Assembly: GCA_965249955.1 (NCBI GenBank)
Contig: OZ252261.1
Location: forward strand, 3,472,001 to 3,536,000
Length of the DNA: 64,000 bases
From: SB11 sp965249955
GTDB taxonomy: Bacteria; Bacteroidota; Bacteroidia; UBA8524
Direction: 5' to 3'
Under the pieces are notes generated by a model, which was not told the DNA's origin, ran no database searches, and saw nothing but the letters and a program-made list of their open reading frames with translations. Of this stretch, positions 26,916 to 34,749 are shown one piece after another (the first letter of the stretch is position 1; each line of letters opens with the position of its first letter). The translations under genes were made by a program, and so were the position numbers.

Positions 26916-27893
26916 TTACTTTTTATCGTTTTTGCCGCCATCGGGTTTAGCTATGCTTTCGCGCATATCAGTATCGGCTTGTATGTTTCGCATTTTATAG
27001 TAATCCATAATACCAAGGTTACCGCTTCTAAAGGCTTCGGCCATAGCCAAAGGTATTTGTGCTTCGGCTTCAATCACACGGGCACGGGCTTCTTGTATTT
27101 TAGCTTTAAACTCTTGCTCTTCAGCCACAGCCATTGCACGGCGTTCCTCAGCACGGGCGTTAGCTACTTTAAGGTCGGCATCAGCTTGGTCGGTTTGTAG
27201 TTTTGCACCAATATTACTTCCAATATCAATATCAGCTATGTCAATTGATAATATCTCAAAAGCAGTACCTGCATCTAAACCTTTATCCAAAACCACTTTC
27301 GATATTCGGTCGGGGTTTTCCATCACTTCTTTGTGGTTAACCGCAGAACCTATAGTGGTAACTATACCTTCACCTACACGAGCAAGTATTGTTTCTTCGC
27401 CTGCACCACCCACCAATTGTTTTATATTGGTACGCACCGTTACACGGGCTTTAGCAATAAGCTGTATACCGTCTTTTGCTACAGCAGCTACGGGAGGGGT
27501 ATTTATCACACGAGGATCTACTGAGCGTTTTACTGCATCAAATACATCACGGCCAGCCAAATCAATAGCAGTAGCCATTCTAAAATCAAGAGGGATATTT
27601 GCTTTATCGGCACTAATAAGTGCTTTTATTACATTATTTACATTACCACCAGCTAAATAGTGGGTTTCCATTTCGTTTAAAGATATGTTCAAACCTGCTT
27701 TGGTAGCAGTAATTAGCGCGTTAACAATAAGTGATGGCGGAACTTTACGAAAACGCATAAGCACCAATTGTAAAAGGTTTACCCTAACACCCGAGATGAT
27801 GGCAGTGAACCATAACCTTACAGGAATAAAGTAAGTAAGTACTATTAGTGCAATAAGACCACCAACGGCCAAAAAAACAATCATTATATCCAT
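26916..27893 (-). CDS. floA: Flotillin-like protein FloA
   Basis: 325 residues. One N-terminal transmembrane hairpin (VFLAVGGLIALIVLTYFI) precedes the SPFH/band-7 region. The sequence matches the FloA/YqfA family throughout: VNALITATKAGLNISLNEMETHYLAGGNV, IDLAGRDVFDAVKRSVDPRVINTPPV, and an Ala/Glu-rich coiled coil with ARAEERRAMAVAEEQE. FloA scaffolds membrane microdomains. The nfeD gene lies 6 nt upstream in the same operon, the usual pairing, since NfeD partners flotillin-like proteins. Confidence 0.95.
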   Translation of the reverse strand: MDIMIVFLAVGGLIALIVLTYFIPVRLWFTAIISGVRVNLLQLVLMRFRKVPPSLIVNALITATKAGLNISLNEMETHYLAGGNVNNVIKALISADKANIPLDFRMATAIDLAGRDVFDAVKRSVDPRVINTPPVAAVAKDGIQLIAKARVTVRTNIKQLVGGAGEETILARVGEGIVTTIGSAVNHKEVMENPDRISKVVLDKGLDAGTAFEILSIDIADIDIGSNIGAKLQTDQADADLKVANARAEERRAMAVAEEQEFKAKIQEARARVIEAEAQIPLAMAEAFRSGNLGIMDYYKMRNIQADTDMRESIAKPDGGKNDKK

Positions 27894-27899
27894 AGTATT

Positions 27900-28367
27900 T
27901 TAGTTTTCAGTTTTTTGTACAAATATTTTATTTCCATCAATCCTAAGTATTTCAACTGAAGAGTGCACGGGTATTTTTTCACCTTCACTGCTCACTTCCA
28001 CTTTTTCATCATTAAATAACGCAGTACCCATTGGTCTAAGGTCAGATATAGCTATTCCTTTATCACCAATAGCAGGTGTATATGTGTTGCCGCTATTTAC
28101 ATTGCCTTTCAGTTCATCATTTAAAGCTAATTTTTTCCAAGCACCAGACTTCAGGCTTATATATACAGCACTAATGGTAGCAACAGTGCTAATAGCCAGT
28201 GCTATATGTCCAGATGTTGAGCCGTAACTATCGTATACTCCGTATACCCCCCCTCCAATCATACCTAAGGCAACTATGCCTAGTATACCACCCGGTACTA
28301 CTAAAATTTCTAGCACCATTAGTACTATACCCAATACGATTAGAAGAATTATTACACCTAGGCTCAT
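27900..28367 (-). CDS. NfeD-family membrane protein
   Basis: 155 residues from the ATG at 28367, chosen because the -7 promoter box lies just upstream (28402-28409) and the longer reading frame has no family support. Three hydrophobic helices (LGVIILLIVLGIVLMVLEILVVPGG, LGIVALGMIGGGVYGV, HIALAISTVATISAVYI) precede an NfeD OB-fold domain at the C-terminus (GDKGIAISDLRPMGTALFNDEKVEVSSEGEKIPVHSSVEILRI is the typical order). It is predicted to interact with FloA, encoded 6 nt downstream. Confidence 0.92.
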   Translation of the reverse strand: MSLGVIILLIVLGIVLMVLEILVVPGGILGIVALGMIGGGVYGVYDSYGSTSGHIALAISTVATISAVYISLKSGAWKKLALNDELKGNVNSGNTYTPAIGDKGIAISDLRPMGTALFNDEKVEVSSEGEKIPVHSSVEILRIDGNKIFVQKTEN

Positions 28368-28409
28368 TTTAGAACTAAAAATTGGCTTTTGATTACCATA
28401 GCAAAGATA
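28367..28409 (-). promoter_or_regulatory. nfeD-floA promoter and a palindrome over the start codon
   Basis: On the minus strand TATCTTTG (28402-28409) is a perfect -7 box, 34 nt before the ATG. Between them lies TTTTAGTTCTAAAA (28367-28380), a perfect 14-bp palindrome whose last base is the A of the ATG. Confidence 0.5.
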
Positions 28410-28513
28410 TGGGTTTTCTATGAAGCGCACGTTAAAATAAAAACCATACACGTTGATGCAGATAAGGTTCTCATTTTTTGTTTCAAACAAATAATAGAGA
28501 TAAACTTGATTAA

Positions 28514-28680
28514 CTATTTGGCCAAAATAGTACGAGTAAGATAACTGTATATGTTCCTTGTATTGGGACAGCGCCGTATACAAGCAATCAAGTTTTTACA
28601 GGTGGTGGTAGCCCACCATGTACAGTTACAGTAGATTATACGTATGACGTAAACGGCAACATAATAATAAATATCAACTA
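28514..28680 (+). pseudogene. Probable remnant of the 3' end of a secreted-protein gene
   Basis: An open frame of 55 codons ends at a TAA (28678-28680) and has no plausible start. The translation reads like the end of an exported protein (CIGTAPYTSNQVFTGG, PCTVTVDYTYDVNGNIII). Codon use resembles real genes here, unlike the surrounding AT-rich sequence. It is probably the leftover of a gene lost by deletion between nfeD and the peroxiredoxin gene. It is too short to be sure. Confidence 0.4.
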
Positions 28681-28702
28681 AAGGTTTAGTCTTTTAAATG
28701 AT

Positions 28703-28736
28703 AAAGCCATATTTCTTAGCTAAGAAATATGACTTT
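28703..28736. terminator. Bidirectional hairpin after the peroxiredoxin gene
   Basis: A perfect palindrome CATATTTCTTAG/CTAAGAAATATG extended by AAAG/CTTT. It lies 26 nt beyond the minus-strand peroxiredoxin stop and just after the gene remnant, so it may terminate transcription from either side. The U-tracts are weak. Confidence 0.45.
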
Positions 28737-28761
28737 ATATAAAGTTTGAGTGATATACAGT

Positions 28762-29250
28762 TTAGTTAGCCGAGCTAGTATTTAGCTTTGCTAAAGTTTC
28801 TTTTACAGCAGATAAATTAGGTACATCACCTGCATTCTCTAATACTTCGGCATACTGTATAGTGCCTTCACCATCAATAACAAAGGCTGAGCGTTTTGAT
28901 ACACCACGCATACCCATAACAAAGGTTTCGTACATACAGCCATAAGCAGCTGATGCTTCTTTGTTAAAATCACTCAGAAGGGGGAAATTGTATCCTTGCT
29001 CCTCTTTAAACTTTGCAAGAGTTTGAGGTGTGTCTACAGAAATACCCAATACTTCAGCATTAAGGTTTTGGTAGTTGGCTATATCATCGCGTACACCGCA
29101 AAGTTCAGCCGTGCAAACACTGGTAAATGCCAAAGGAAAAAACAATAATACTACGTTTTTACCTTTATAGTTTTCTAAAGAAATTTCTTGTTTATCAGAG
29201 CTAAAAAGCTTGAAGGCTGGGGCTTTATCACCTATTTTTAAAGTATTCAT
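28762..29250 (-). CDS. Peroxiredoxin (BCP/PrxQ- or AhpE-like)
   Basis: 162 residues from the ATG at 29250. The thioredoxin-fold peroxidase has the motif FPLAFTSVCTAELC, with the peroxidatic Cys46 in TxxC context and a second Cys51 five residues on, the spacing of PrxQ/BCP resolving cysteines. It reduces hydroperoxides using thiol donors in the cytoplasm. Its ATG overlaps the stop of the upstream fatty-acid-hydroxylase gene as ATGA, so the two are translationally coupled. A longer reading frame upstream of 29250 is not family-like. Confidence 0.9.
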   Translation of the reverse strand: MNTLKIGDKAPAFKLFSSDKQEISLENYKGKNVVLLFFPLAFTSVCTAELCGVRDDIANYQNLNAEVLGISVDTPQTLAKFKEEQGYNFPLLSDFNKEASAAYGCMYETFVMGMRGVSKRSAFVIDGEGTIQYAEVLENAGDVPNLSAVKETLAKLNTSSAN

Positions 29251-30161
29251 ATTTTGGTTAACAATTCTTGTTTGTTTATGTTTTGCTGTACAGCTTCTGT
29301 GCCATACATTTTTTTTCTCATCTGTGCCGATGTTAGCGTACTGCCGTCGTGGCTCCATCCCGGAGGGCCAAAGATGTACATTAACCTGTCTTTAAATTTG
29401 GGTGATTTTTTTAAATCAGCCCATATTTTGCTCCACTCGCCCCATACCACGCGGGGTATATTAAAGGTTGATAACGGAGTAGTTAACCCATAACTTACCT
29501 CTTCTTTTTCTTCAGCATAGGTGCCAAAAATCTTATCCCAAATAATAAGTACCTGTCCCATGTTTTTATCAAGGTATTCAGTGTTACTACCATGATGCAC
29601 ACGGTGATGAGAGGGGGTAACAATAAATTTTTCTATCCAGCCTAGTTTGCCAACTACTTTGGTGTGTACAAAAAAAGCATAGGCTTGGTTTACTGCATAT
29701 ATAAACATTACCTCTTCGCCTGTAAAGCCTAATAGGCCACAAGGTAAAAAGAACAAATACCTATATAACGGCTGCATTACCGATGAACGTAAAGCTACGG
29801 AGAAGTTAAATAAATTGCTGCTGTGGTGGTTGGCATGAACTGCCCAAAAGAAACGGCAATAATGCTCTACACGGTGAAGCCAGTAAAAGCAAAAGTCTTG
29901 CGCTAAAAAAACACCAACCCAGCGCAGGGCAGGGTTTTGTATATTTATTATGGCGTAGTTAGCAGCTACAAAGTTTAATGTGCTAAAGCACACACCTATC
30001 ATTAAAAAATCGAAACAAGCACCTAGAAGGCCTAAGCCCAAATTGGTAAAAAAGTCTTTCCCTGTATATAGCTTTAGCCCATGCAAGCGGCTAAGTAAAA
30101 TTTCGCCTATAATAAAAATGGCATACAGTGGAGTGGTTATATACAGTAGGTACTCGCTCAT
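29247..30161 (-). CDS. Fatty acid hydroxylase/sterol desaturase superfamily protein
   Basis: 304 residues with several transmembrane helices. The di-iron histidine clusters of the superfamily are present: HRVEH (96-100), HANHH (109-113) and HHRVHH (185-190). Members hydroxylate or desaturate lipids at the inner membrane. The substrate is unknown. A perfect -7 box (TATTTTTG) lies only 8 nt upstream of the ATG. The peroxiredoxin gene downstream is coupled by a 4-nt overlap, linking an oxygen-using enzyme with a peroxide scavenger. Confidence 0.88.
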   Translation of the reverse strand: MSEYLLYITTPLYAIFIIGEILLSRLHGLKLYTGKDFFTNLGLGLLGACFDFLMIGVCFSTLNFVAANYAIINIQNPALRWVGVFLAQDFCFYWLHRVEHYCRFFWAVHANHHSSNLFNFSVALRSSVMQPLYRYLFFLPCGLLGFTGEEVMFIYAVNQAYAFFVHTKVVGKLGWIEKFIVTPSHHRVHHGSNTEYLDKNMGQVLIIWDKIFGTYAEEKEEVSYGLTTPLSTFNIPRVVWGEWSKIWADLKKSPKFKDRLMYIFGPPGWSHDGSTLTSAQMRKKMYGTEAVQQNINKQELLTKI

Positions 30162-30169
30162 ACAAGGGG

Positions 30170-30177
30170 CAAAAATA
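30170..30177 (-). promoter_or_regulatory. -7 box of the fatty acid hydroxylase operon
   Basis: TATTTTTG on the minus strand ends 8 nt before the ATG (30161). The implied 5' leader is only a few nucleotides. Confidence 0.6.
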
Positions 30178-30221
30178 ACTATATTGCAAGTATTTTAGTT
30201 CTACTTTTTTAAAAGCAGTAT

Positions 30222-32648
30222 ATGATAAGATACAGTGTATTACTTCTATTTTTTGTGATGAGCATTAGTGCAAATGCGCAATCGTTTTGTAGTCATTTTA
30301 AACCCACACAAAGGCAAAGGGTAAAAAAGGTGATGGTTGAGGATAAACGCACCGATTCGTTTGATGTAAAACACTACCACATTAATTTGGATTTCAAAAA
30401 GTTTTTCACGCAGCAAATTAGCGGCTATACCGATATTAGTATTAAATCAAAAGTTAATGGTTTGCAAAATGTTAGGTTAGATTTATTAAAGTTATCAATT
30501 AATAAAATTAGCATGGGTGCAACACCCTTAAACTATACCTATAACGATACTATTTTGTTGGTAGATTTAGGTACAGCACGTAATGCAAACGATACCTTTA
30601 CTATACGAGTGGAGTATGAAGGTAAACCCCAACAAGATAAATCGTGGGGAGGGTTCTATTTTTCAGGTTCGTATGCGTTCAATATGGGAGTTGGCTTTGA
30701 TGCTAACCCTCATAATTTTGGGCGTGTTTGGTTTCCATGTGTCGATGATTTTAAAAGCCGTTCAACCTACGAGTATACTATAACTACCCCAAACAACTAT
30801 CGTGCTATGTGTAATGGCTTATTGCAAAGCGAGACCTCAAACCCCGATAATAGTATTACATGGTACTGGAAACTAAGCAATACAATACCCACCTACTTAT
30901 CGTCAGTTGCTGTTGCGCCTTATAAAGTATTTAATGATAGTTATAGCGGATTAAGCGGATCTACCCCTATAACTCTTGCAGGTATCGATACAAACGCTTT
31001 AAAGGGGTCGTTTACTAACCTAAAAGGTGCTTTTGCAGCTTTTGAAAAATGGTATGGTGTACACAGATTTGAACGCGTTGGATTTAATGGCGTACCTTTT
31101 AATGCAGGAGCAATGGAGCACGCTACTAATATTGCTTATCCCAACTATGCTATTGATGGTACAACAGGACAGGAAACTCTTATGGCACATGAGTTTAGCC
31201 ATCATTGGTGGGGTGATAATACCACTTGTCGCACTGCTGAGGATATGTGGCTAAATGAAGGATGGGCATCTTACTCAGAAAGTTTATTTTTAGAAGAGAT
31301 ATACGGCAAACAACGCTATAAGGATAATGTAATGGCCAATCATTTTGAGGTGTTGCGTTGGGCACACTTGCGTGACGGACAGCCTTGGCCTATAAGTGGC
31401 ATACCACACGCATACACTTATGGAGCCCACGTATACAAAAAAGGAGCTGATGTGCTGCATACTTTGCGCAACTATGTTGGTCAAGCACCCTTTACAGAAG
31501 CTATTAAAGATTTTCAGGAGACCTATAAATACAATGATGTTAGTAGTGAAGATTTGAAGGCAATGTTAAAAAAATACCAAAGCAATTTGTTTAATAACAT
31601 GGATGATTTTTTTGATAGCTGGGTGTACGGTAAAGGTTTTCCAGCAATTTCGGGCTATATAGTTGGTGTAACACAAATTGGTACAGGGTCAAATTTTAAT
31701 TGTTCAATACGCGTTCATCAGCAACTTAGGTTTACCGACAGGCCGTTCAAAAATTTGCTGGTAAGTACCCATTTTTTAAGAAGTAAATATGATTTCAATA
31801 CCTACTACTGGAATTTTTTGATGACTAATACCGATACTGTGGTGGTGATAAGAGTGCCTTTTAATCCTGTGGCAGTTTTTCTTGATAGGAATAATGAAAT
31901 TAACGATGCTGTAACCGAAAATGAAATTTGGCTTAAAAACAACAATCAGTACAATTTTAACTGGGCGCTGATGAATGTGAACACTACTGCCAATACTACA
32001 ACTGATAGTACTTTGGTAAGGGTAGAACACCACTGGACAACCCCTGTGCCTTCAGCTATTCCATATCCTAATTTGTACGCTTCAAGCAGCCGCTATTGGC
32101 GTGTATTAGGCCCGTGGAGCGATACTCTTTTGGATGTAAAAGCTACCATAGTTTATGACGGAAGTACCCCAGGTGGTTTTTCATCAGGTTGGTTAGATAA
32201 TGATATTATAAAAACTACCGAAGACAGTTTGGTGTTGCTATATCGCCCCGACCCACGCAGCGATTGGACTATATATCCCTACTATCAAAAAACTACTGGG
32301 AATGTTAAAGATAAGCGCGGCAATATTACTTTGAACGGTTTAAAAAAGGGAGAATATGTACTGGCTATGTACGACCGTACTTTGGGTGTTAACAATACAC
32401 TAAAAGATAGTAAACAAGGCAAGCTAAACATATACCCCAACCCTGCTGATGGTTTGGTGAAAATAGAGTTTGATGATGTGTACCGCACTTCAGAATTGAA
32501 GGTGATGGATAATACAGGTAAAATAATACAAGCTATACCCTTATTTTCAGGTCAAAACTTTGTAGAGATAGATACATTGGAGTGGGCGAGTGGAATATAC
32601 TACGTAAGCCTAGCCAACGGACTTACACAAAAACTAATTGTTGAGTAG
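30222..32648 (+). CDS. Secreted M1-family metallo-aminopeptidase with T9SS sorting domain
   Basis: 808 residues with a signal peptide (LLLFFVMSISANAQ). The M1 gluzincin motif is HEFSHH (zinc ligands His323, His327; catalytic Glu324) with Glu346 18 residues after the second His. The exopeptidase motif, normally GAMEN, is GAMEH at 296-300, a substitution at the residue that helps bind the substrate N-terminus. C-terminal beta domains follow, then a T9SS type A domain (LNIYPNPADGLVKIEF ... GIYYVSLAN ... QKLIVE). It is predicted to be an extracellular peptidase. Confidence 0.93.
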   Translation: MIRYSVLLLFFVMSISANAQSFCSHFKPTQRQRVKKVMVEDKRTDSFDVKHYHINLDFKKFFTQQISGYTDISIKSKVNGLQNVRLDLLKLSINKISMGATPLNYTYNDTILLVDLGTARNANDTFTIRVEYEGKPQQDKSWGGFYFSGSYAFNMGVGFDANPHNFGRVWFPCVDDFKSRSTYEYTITTPNNYRAMCNGLLQSETSNPDNSITWYWKLSNTIPTYLSSVAVAPYKVFNDSYSGLSGSTPITLAGIDTNALKGSFTNLKGAFAAFEKWYGVHRFERVGFNGVPFNAGAMEHATNIAYPNYAIDGTTGQETLMAHEFSHHWWGDNTTCRTAEDMWLNEGWASYSESLFLEEIYGKQRYKDNVMANHFEVLRWAHLRDGQPWPISGIPHAYTYGAHVYKKGADVLHTLRNYVGQAPFTEAIKDFQETYKYNDVSSEDLKAMLKKYQSNLFNNMDDFFDSWVYGKGFPAISGYIVGVTQIGTGSNFNCSIRVHQQLRFTDRPFKNLLVSTHFLRSKYDFNTYYWNFLMTNTDTVVVIRVPFNPVAVFLDRNNEINDAVTENEIWLKNNNQYNFNWALMNVNTTANTTTDSTLVRVEHHWTTPVPSAIPYPNLYASSSRYWRVLGPWSDTLLDVKATIVYDGSTPGGFSSGWLDNDIIKTTEDSLVLLYRPDPRSDWTIYPYYQKTTGNVKDKRGNITLNGLKKGEYVLAMYDRTLGVNNTLKDSKQGKLNIYPNPADGLVKIEFDDVYRTSELKVMDNTGKIIQAIPLFSGQNFVEIDTLEWASGIYYVSLANGLTQKLIVE

Positions 32649-32695
32649 TGTTTGCTGGATATATCTAGTTATAATACTGTTTATTGACATTCAAT

Positions 32696-32818
32696 AATTG
32701 AGGACGGACAGTCATTCCCTTGTAAAAGGGAATCTGTGCGATGGCTTATATTATTTCCTCCTCAAAGGTTTCTGCTTTCGCAGGAGTGACCGTCAGTCGC
32801 ACCAACCTCATAATTCAA
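32696..32818. repeat. REP-like intergenic palindromic element
   Basis: Two hairpins are arranged in tandem: CATTCCC...GGGAATC (about 32712-32735) and TCTGC/GCAGGA (32769-32785). They are bounded by GGACGGACAGTC at one side and GTGACCGTCAGTC at the other, so the ends also pair partially. Such GTCATTCCC/GGGAATC hairpins are typical of dispersed palindromic repeats. Only one copy is visible in this window. Confidence 0.5.
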
Positions 32819-32828
32819 ACTAATAATA

Positions 32829-32866
32829 ACAAAAAACGCCGTGCTTACTAGCACGGCGTTTTTTGT
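32829..32866. terminator. Bidirectional terminator between convergent genes
   Basis: AAAAAACGCCGTGC/GCACGGCGTTTTTT stem with a 6-nt loop: a T6 tract follows on each strand. It can end the aminopeptidase (plus) and DUF2911 (minus) transcripts. Confidence 0.9.
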
Positions 32867-32886
32867 TATAGGAAAGTGTAGGTATA

Positions 32887-33738
32887 TTATTTTTTACCTG
32901 CTTCTTTCATTAAATCATCAGCCATTTTTTCGTAATCAGCATTTTTAGCTTCTTGTGCTAATTTTTTTGTAACCTCTGCACTAGCAATAGCTTCTTTGTT
33001 CTTTTTTAGCTTAAGTTCTATACGAGCCACTAACAGTTTTACCCAAAAAGCTTTAGGGTTTTGAGTGTAGGCTATATTAGCCCACTCAAGTGCTTTTTTA
33101 AGGTCTTTATCATTGTCGTAGTAGTAACGAGCGGCAGCAAAGTAGGGGCGGTTATCTTCAATAACTGTCTTTTTAATGTTAGCCATAATGGTTTCATCAA
33201 TATCAGCAGTTACTTTTATAGCCACACGTGTGTTTTCCCAAACTAACTCTAAAGTAGCTGAGTTATCGCGCAAATCAGCCATGTTAATAGTAAAGCTCTC
33301 TACTTTTTCAGTTACAGTAGTGGCTTTTACGCTAAAACGCAATACCTCGTTAGCTTTGTCATAGCTGGCAACATTACCACCAAGGGTAAGATCTTTGTAA
33401 AGCATTACTTCCCAATTGTCTTTATTAGGAACAGTGTAGATAGCATACGTACCCGGTTCTACTTTATTACCTTCCAACTGAATAATATCAGTAATGGTAA
33501 TTTTTGTTGAACCATTGGCACCTGTGCGCCATATTTCACCAAAAGGAACAAGGTCGCCAAAAACAGTACGGCCTTTTGCGCCGGGACGTGAGTAGTTAAT
33601 TGTTACCTGTCCCAAAGCAAAATCTTGTGTAAGAGTTTGTGTGGGGCTGGGGGCAGGAGTTTTAAGTTGTTGTGCTTGGGCTGTAAACAAAGCCATAGTA
33701 GCTACTACAACAAGTGAAAGTAGTTTTTTATAATTCAT
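32887..33738 (-). CDS. DUF2911-family secreted protein
   Basis: 283 residues from the ATG at 33738; a signal peptide (LSLVVVATMALFTAQAQ) follows directly, so the longer frame is rejected. The DUF2911 domain is clear: ITINYSRPGAKGRTVFGDLVPFGEIWRTGANGSTKI, PGTYAIYTVPNKDNWEVMLYKD and NSATLELVWENTRV. A helical TPR-like tail (DKDLKKALEWANIAYTQNPKAFW) follows. The function of DUF2911 is unknown. Confidence 0.9.
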   Translation of the reverse strand: MNYKKLLSLVVVATMALFTAQAQQLKTPAPSPTQTLTQDFALGQVTINYSRPGAKGRTVFGDLVPFGEIWRTGANGSTKITITDIIQLEGNKVEPGTYAIYTVPNKDNWEVMLYKDLTLGGNVASYDKANEVLRFSVKATTVTEKVESFTINMADLRDNSATLELVWENTRVAIKVTADIDETIMANIKKTVIEDNRPYFAAARYYYDNDKDLKKALEWANIAYTQNPKAFWVKLLVARIELKLKKNKEAIASAEVTKKLAQEAKNADYEKMADDLMKEAGKK

Positions 33739-33829
33739 ATTGGGTTGAGTTTTTAAATGAATGCGCAAATTGGTAGAGTTTCGCCTCAAAAGCAAGTTTT
33801 GATGTTTAAACTTTTATTGTTGAGTAAAA

Positions 33830-34042
33830 TTATTGAGCCTGTTTTATCATTGCCATCAATGTATCAAGGGGTTCGTCAACAACCACCTGAAAAGCACCCT
33901 GAGCAGATGCACTACCGCTAAGATATATAGTAGTAGCCGTTGTATCAGTGGGGAAGGGTTCGGCAAAAACAATGTTGTTGATATTTATTAGCCCTTTTTT
34001 TCCAGTGGTTTTATCTACCGTTACGTGTATAAAATCTTTCAT
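33830..34042 (-). CDS. Small FlbD-like hypothetical protein
   Basis: 70 residues. The pattern (short N-terminal strand IHVTVD, LININNIVFAEPF, TTIYLSGS, a VVVDEPLDTLMAMIKQA helix) resembles the small FlbD fold found in flagellar operons of other phyla, but no flagellar gene is present. This is a loose resemblance only. A perfect -7 box lies 4 nt upstream of the ATG. It is divergent from the DinB gene. Confidence 0.55.
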   Translation of the reverse strand: MKDFIHVTVDKTTGKKGLININNIVFAEPFPTDTTATTIYLSGSASAQGAFQVVVDEPLDTLMAMIKQAQ

Positions 34043-34046
34043 GCGG

Positions 34047-34054
34047 CAAAGTTA
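34047..34054 (-). promoter_or_regulatory. -7 box four bases before the small FlbD-like gene
   Basis: TAACTTTG on the minus strand is followed by CCGC and the ATG. With the usual spacing, transcription starts at the A of the ATG, giving a leaderless mRNA. Confidence 0.55.
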
Positions 34055-34179
34055 GTTATTGATGATTTGTAGTCGGTTGGGTTTTATTAAAAATTTATGC
34101 AAAATGATAATTGTTAAATGACTGTTGACATAGGGCTGTCATAAACCACCCCGAAGTTTGTATTATAAAACTAAAAACC

Positions 34180-34677
34180 ATGAACATAATTGAAATTTTG
34201 CAAGCCGAACTTGAACAAGAAGCCAACACTACGCGCAAGTTTTTATCTATTGTGCCCGAAGATAAATACGATTGGAAACCGCACGAAAAAAGTATGTCGC
34301 TAAGGCAATTGGCTGCTCATGTGGCCGAACTTCCGGGTTGGGTAAGTTTGACGTTGAATACTGATGAGCTTGATTTTGCCAAAAACGAATACAAGCCTGT
34401 GGTAATAAACAACGCTAAAGAGTTGTTGGATTATTACGAAAGCGTTTATGCAGATGCAAAAGCCCGCCTTGCAACAGCAACAGTAGAAGAGTTGGAACAA
34501 ACGTGGACGCTACGCAGCGGAGACCAAATATTTAGTACAGGCAACAGGTATGATTTTATACGAGTTACGTATTGCCAAACTGTACACCATCGTGCACAGC
34601 TAGGTGTTTTCTTGCGCCTGCTAAATGTGCCAATACCGGGCAGCTATGGCCCCAGTGCTGATGACACGAGTATGTAA
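34180..34677 (+). CDS. DinB-family protein
   Basis: 165 residues of the DinB/DUF664 four-helix-bundle superfamily. Characteristic features are the first helix LQAELEQEANTTRKFLSIVPEDKYDWKPHEKSMSLRQLAAHVAELPGWV and the later helix TYCQTVHHRAQLGVFLRLLNVPIPGSYGPSADD; the histidines (about His46, His135 and His139-region) bind a metal in the family. Members include bacillithiol/mycothiol transferases. The actual substrate is unknown. Confidence 0.85.
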   Translation: MNIIEILQAELEQEANTTRKFLSIVPEDKYDWKPHEKSMSLRQLAAHVAELPGWVSLTLNTDELDFAKNEYKPVVINNAKELLDYYESVYADAKARLATATVEELEQTWTLRSGDQIFSTGNRYDFIRVTYCQTVHHRAQLGVFLRLLNVPIPGSYGPSADDTSM

Positions 34678-34749
34678 AAATTTTTAAAACTATGAAAACA
34701 AGCAGCACTGAGAAGAATACTCTTAGTGCTGTTTTTGTTTGAAATAAGC

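Noticed and set aside
28368..28583. 72-residue N-terminal extension of nfeD
   Set aside because: It runs through the promoter box and is not NfeD-like; the ATG at 28367 is preferred.
29251..29358. 36-residue extension of the peroxiredoxin
   Set aside because: Family starts at MNTLKIGDKAPAF and the region belongs to the upstream gene.
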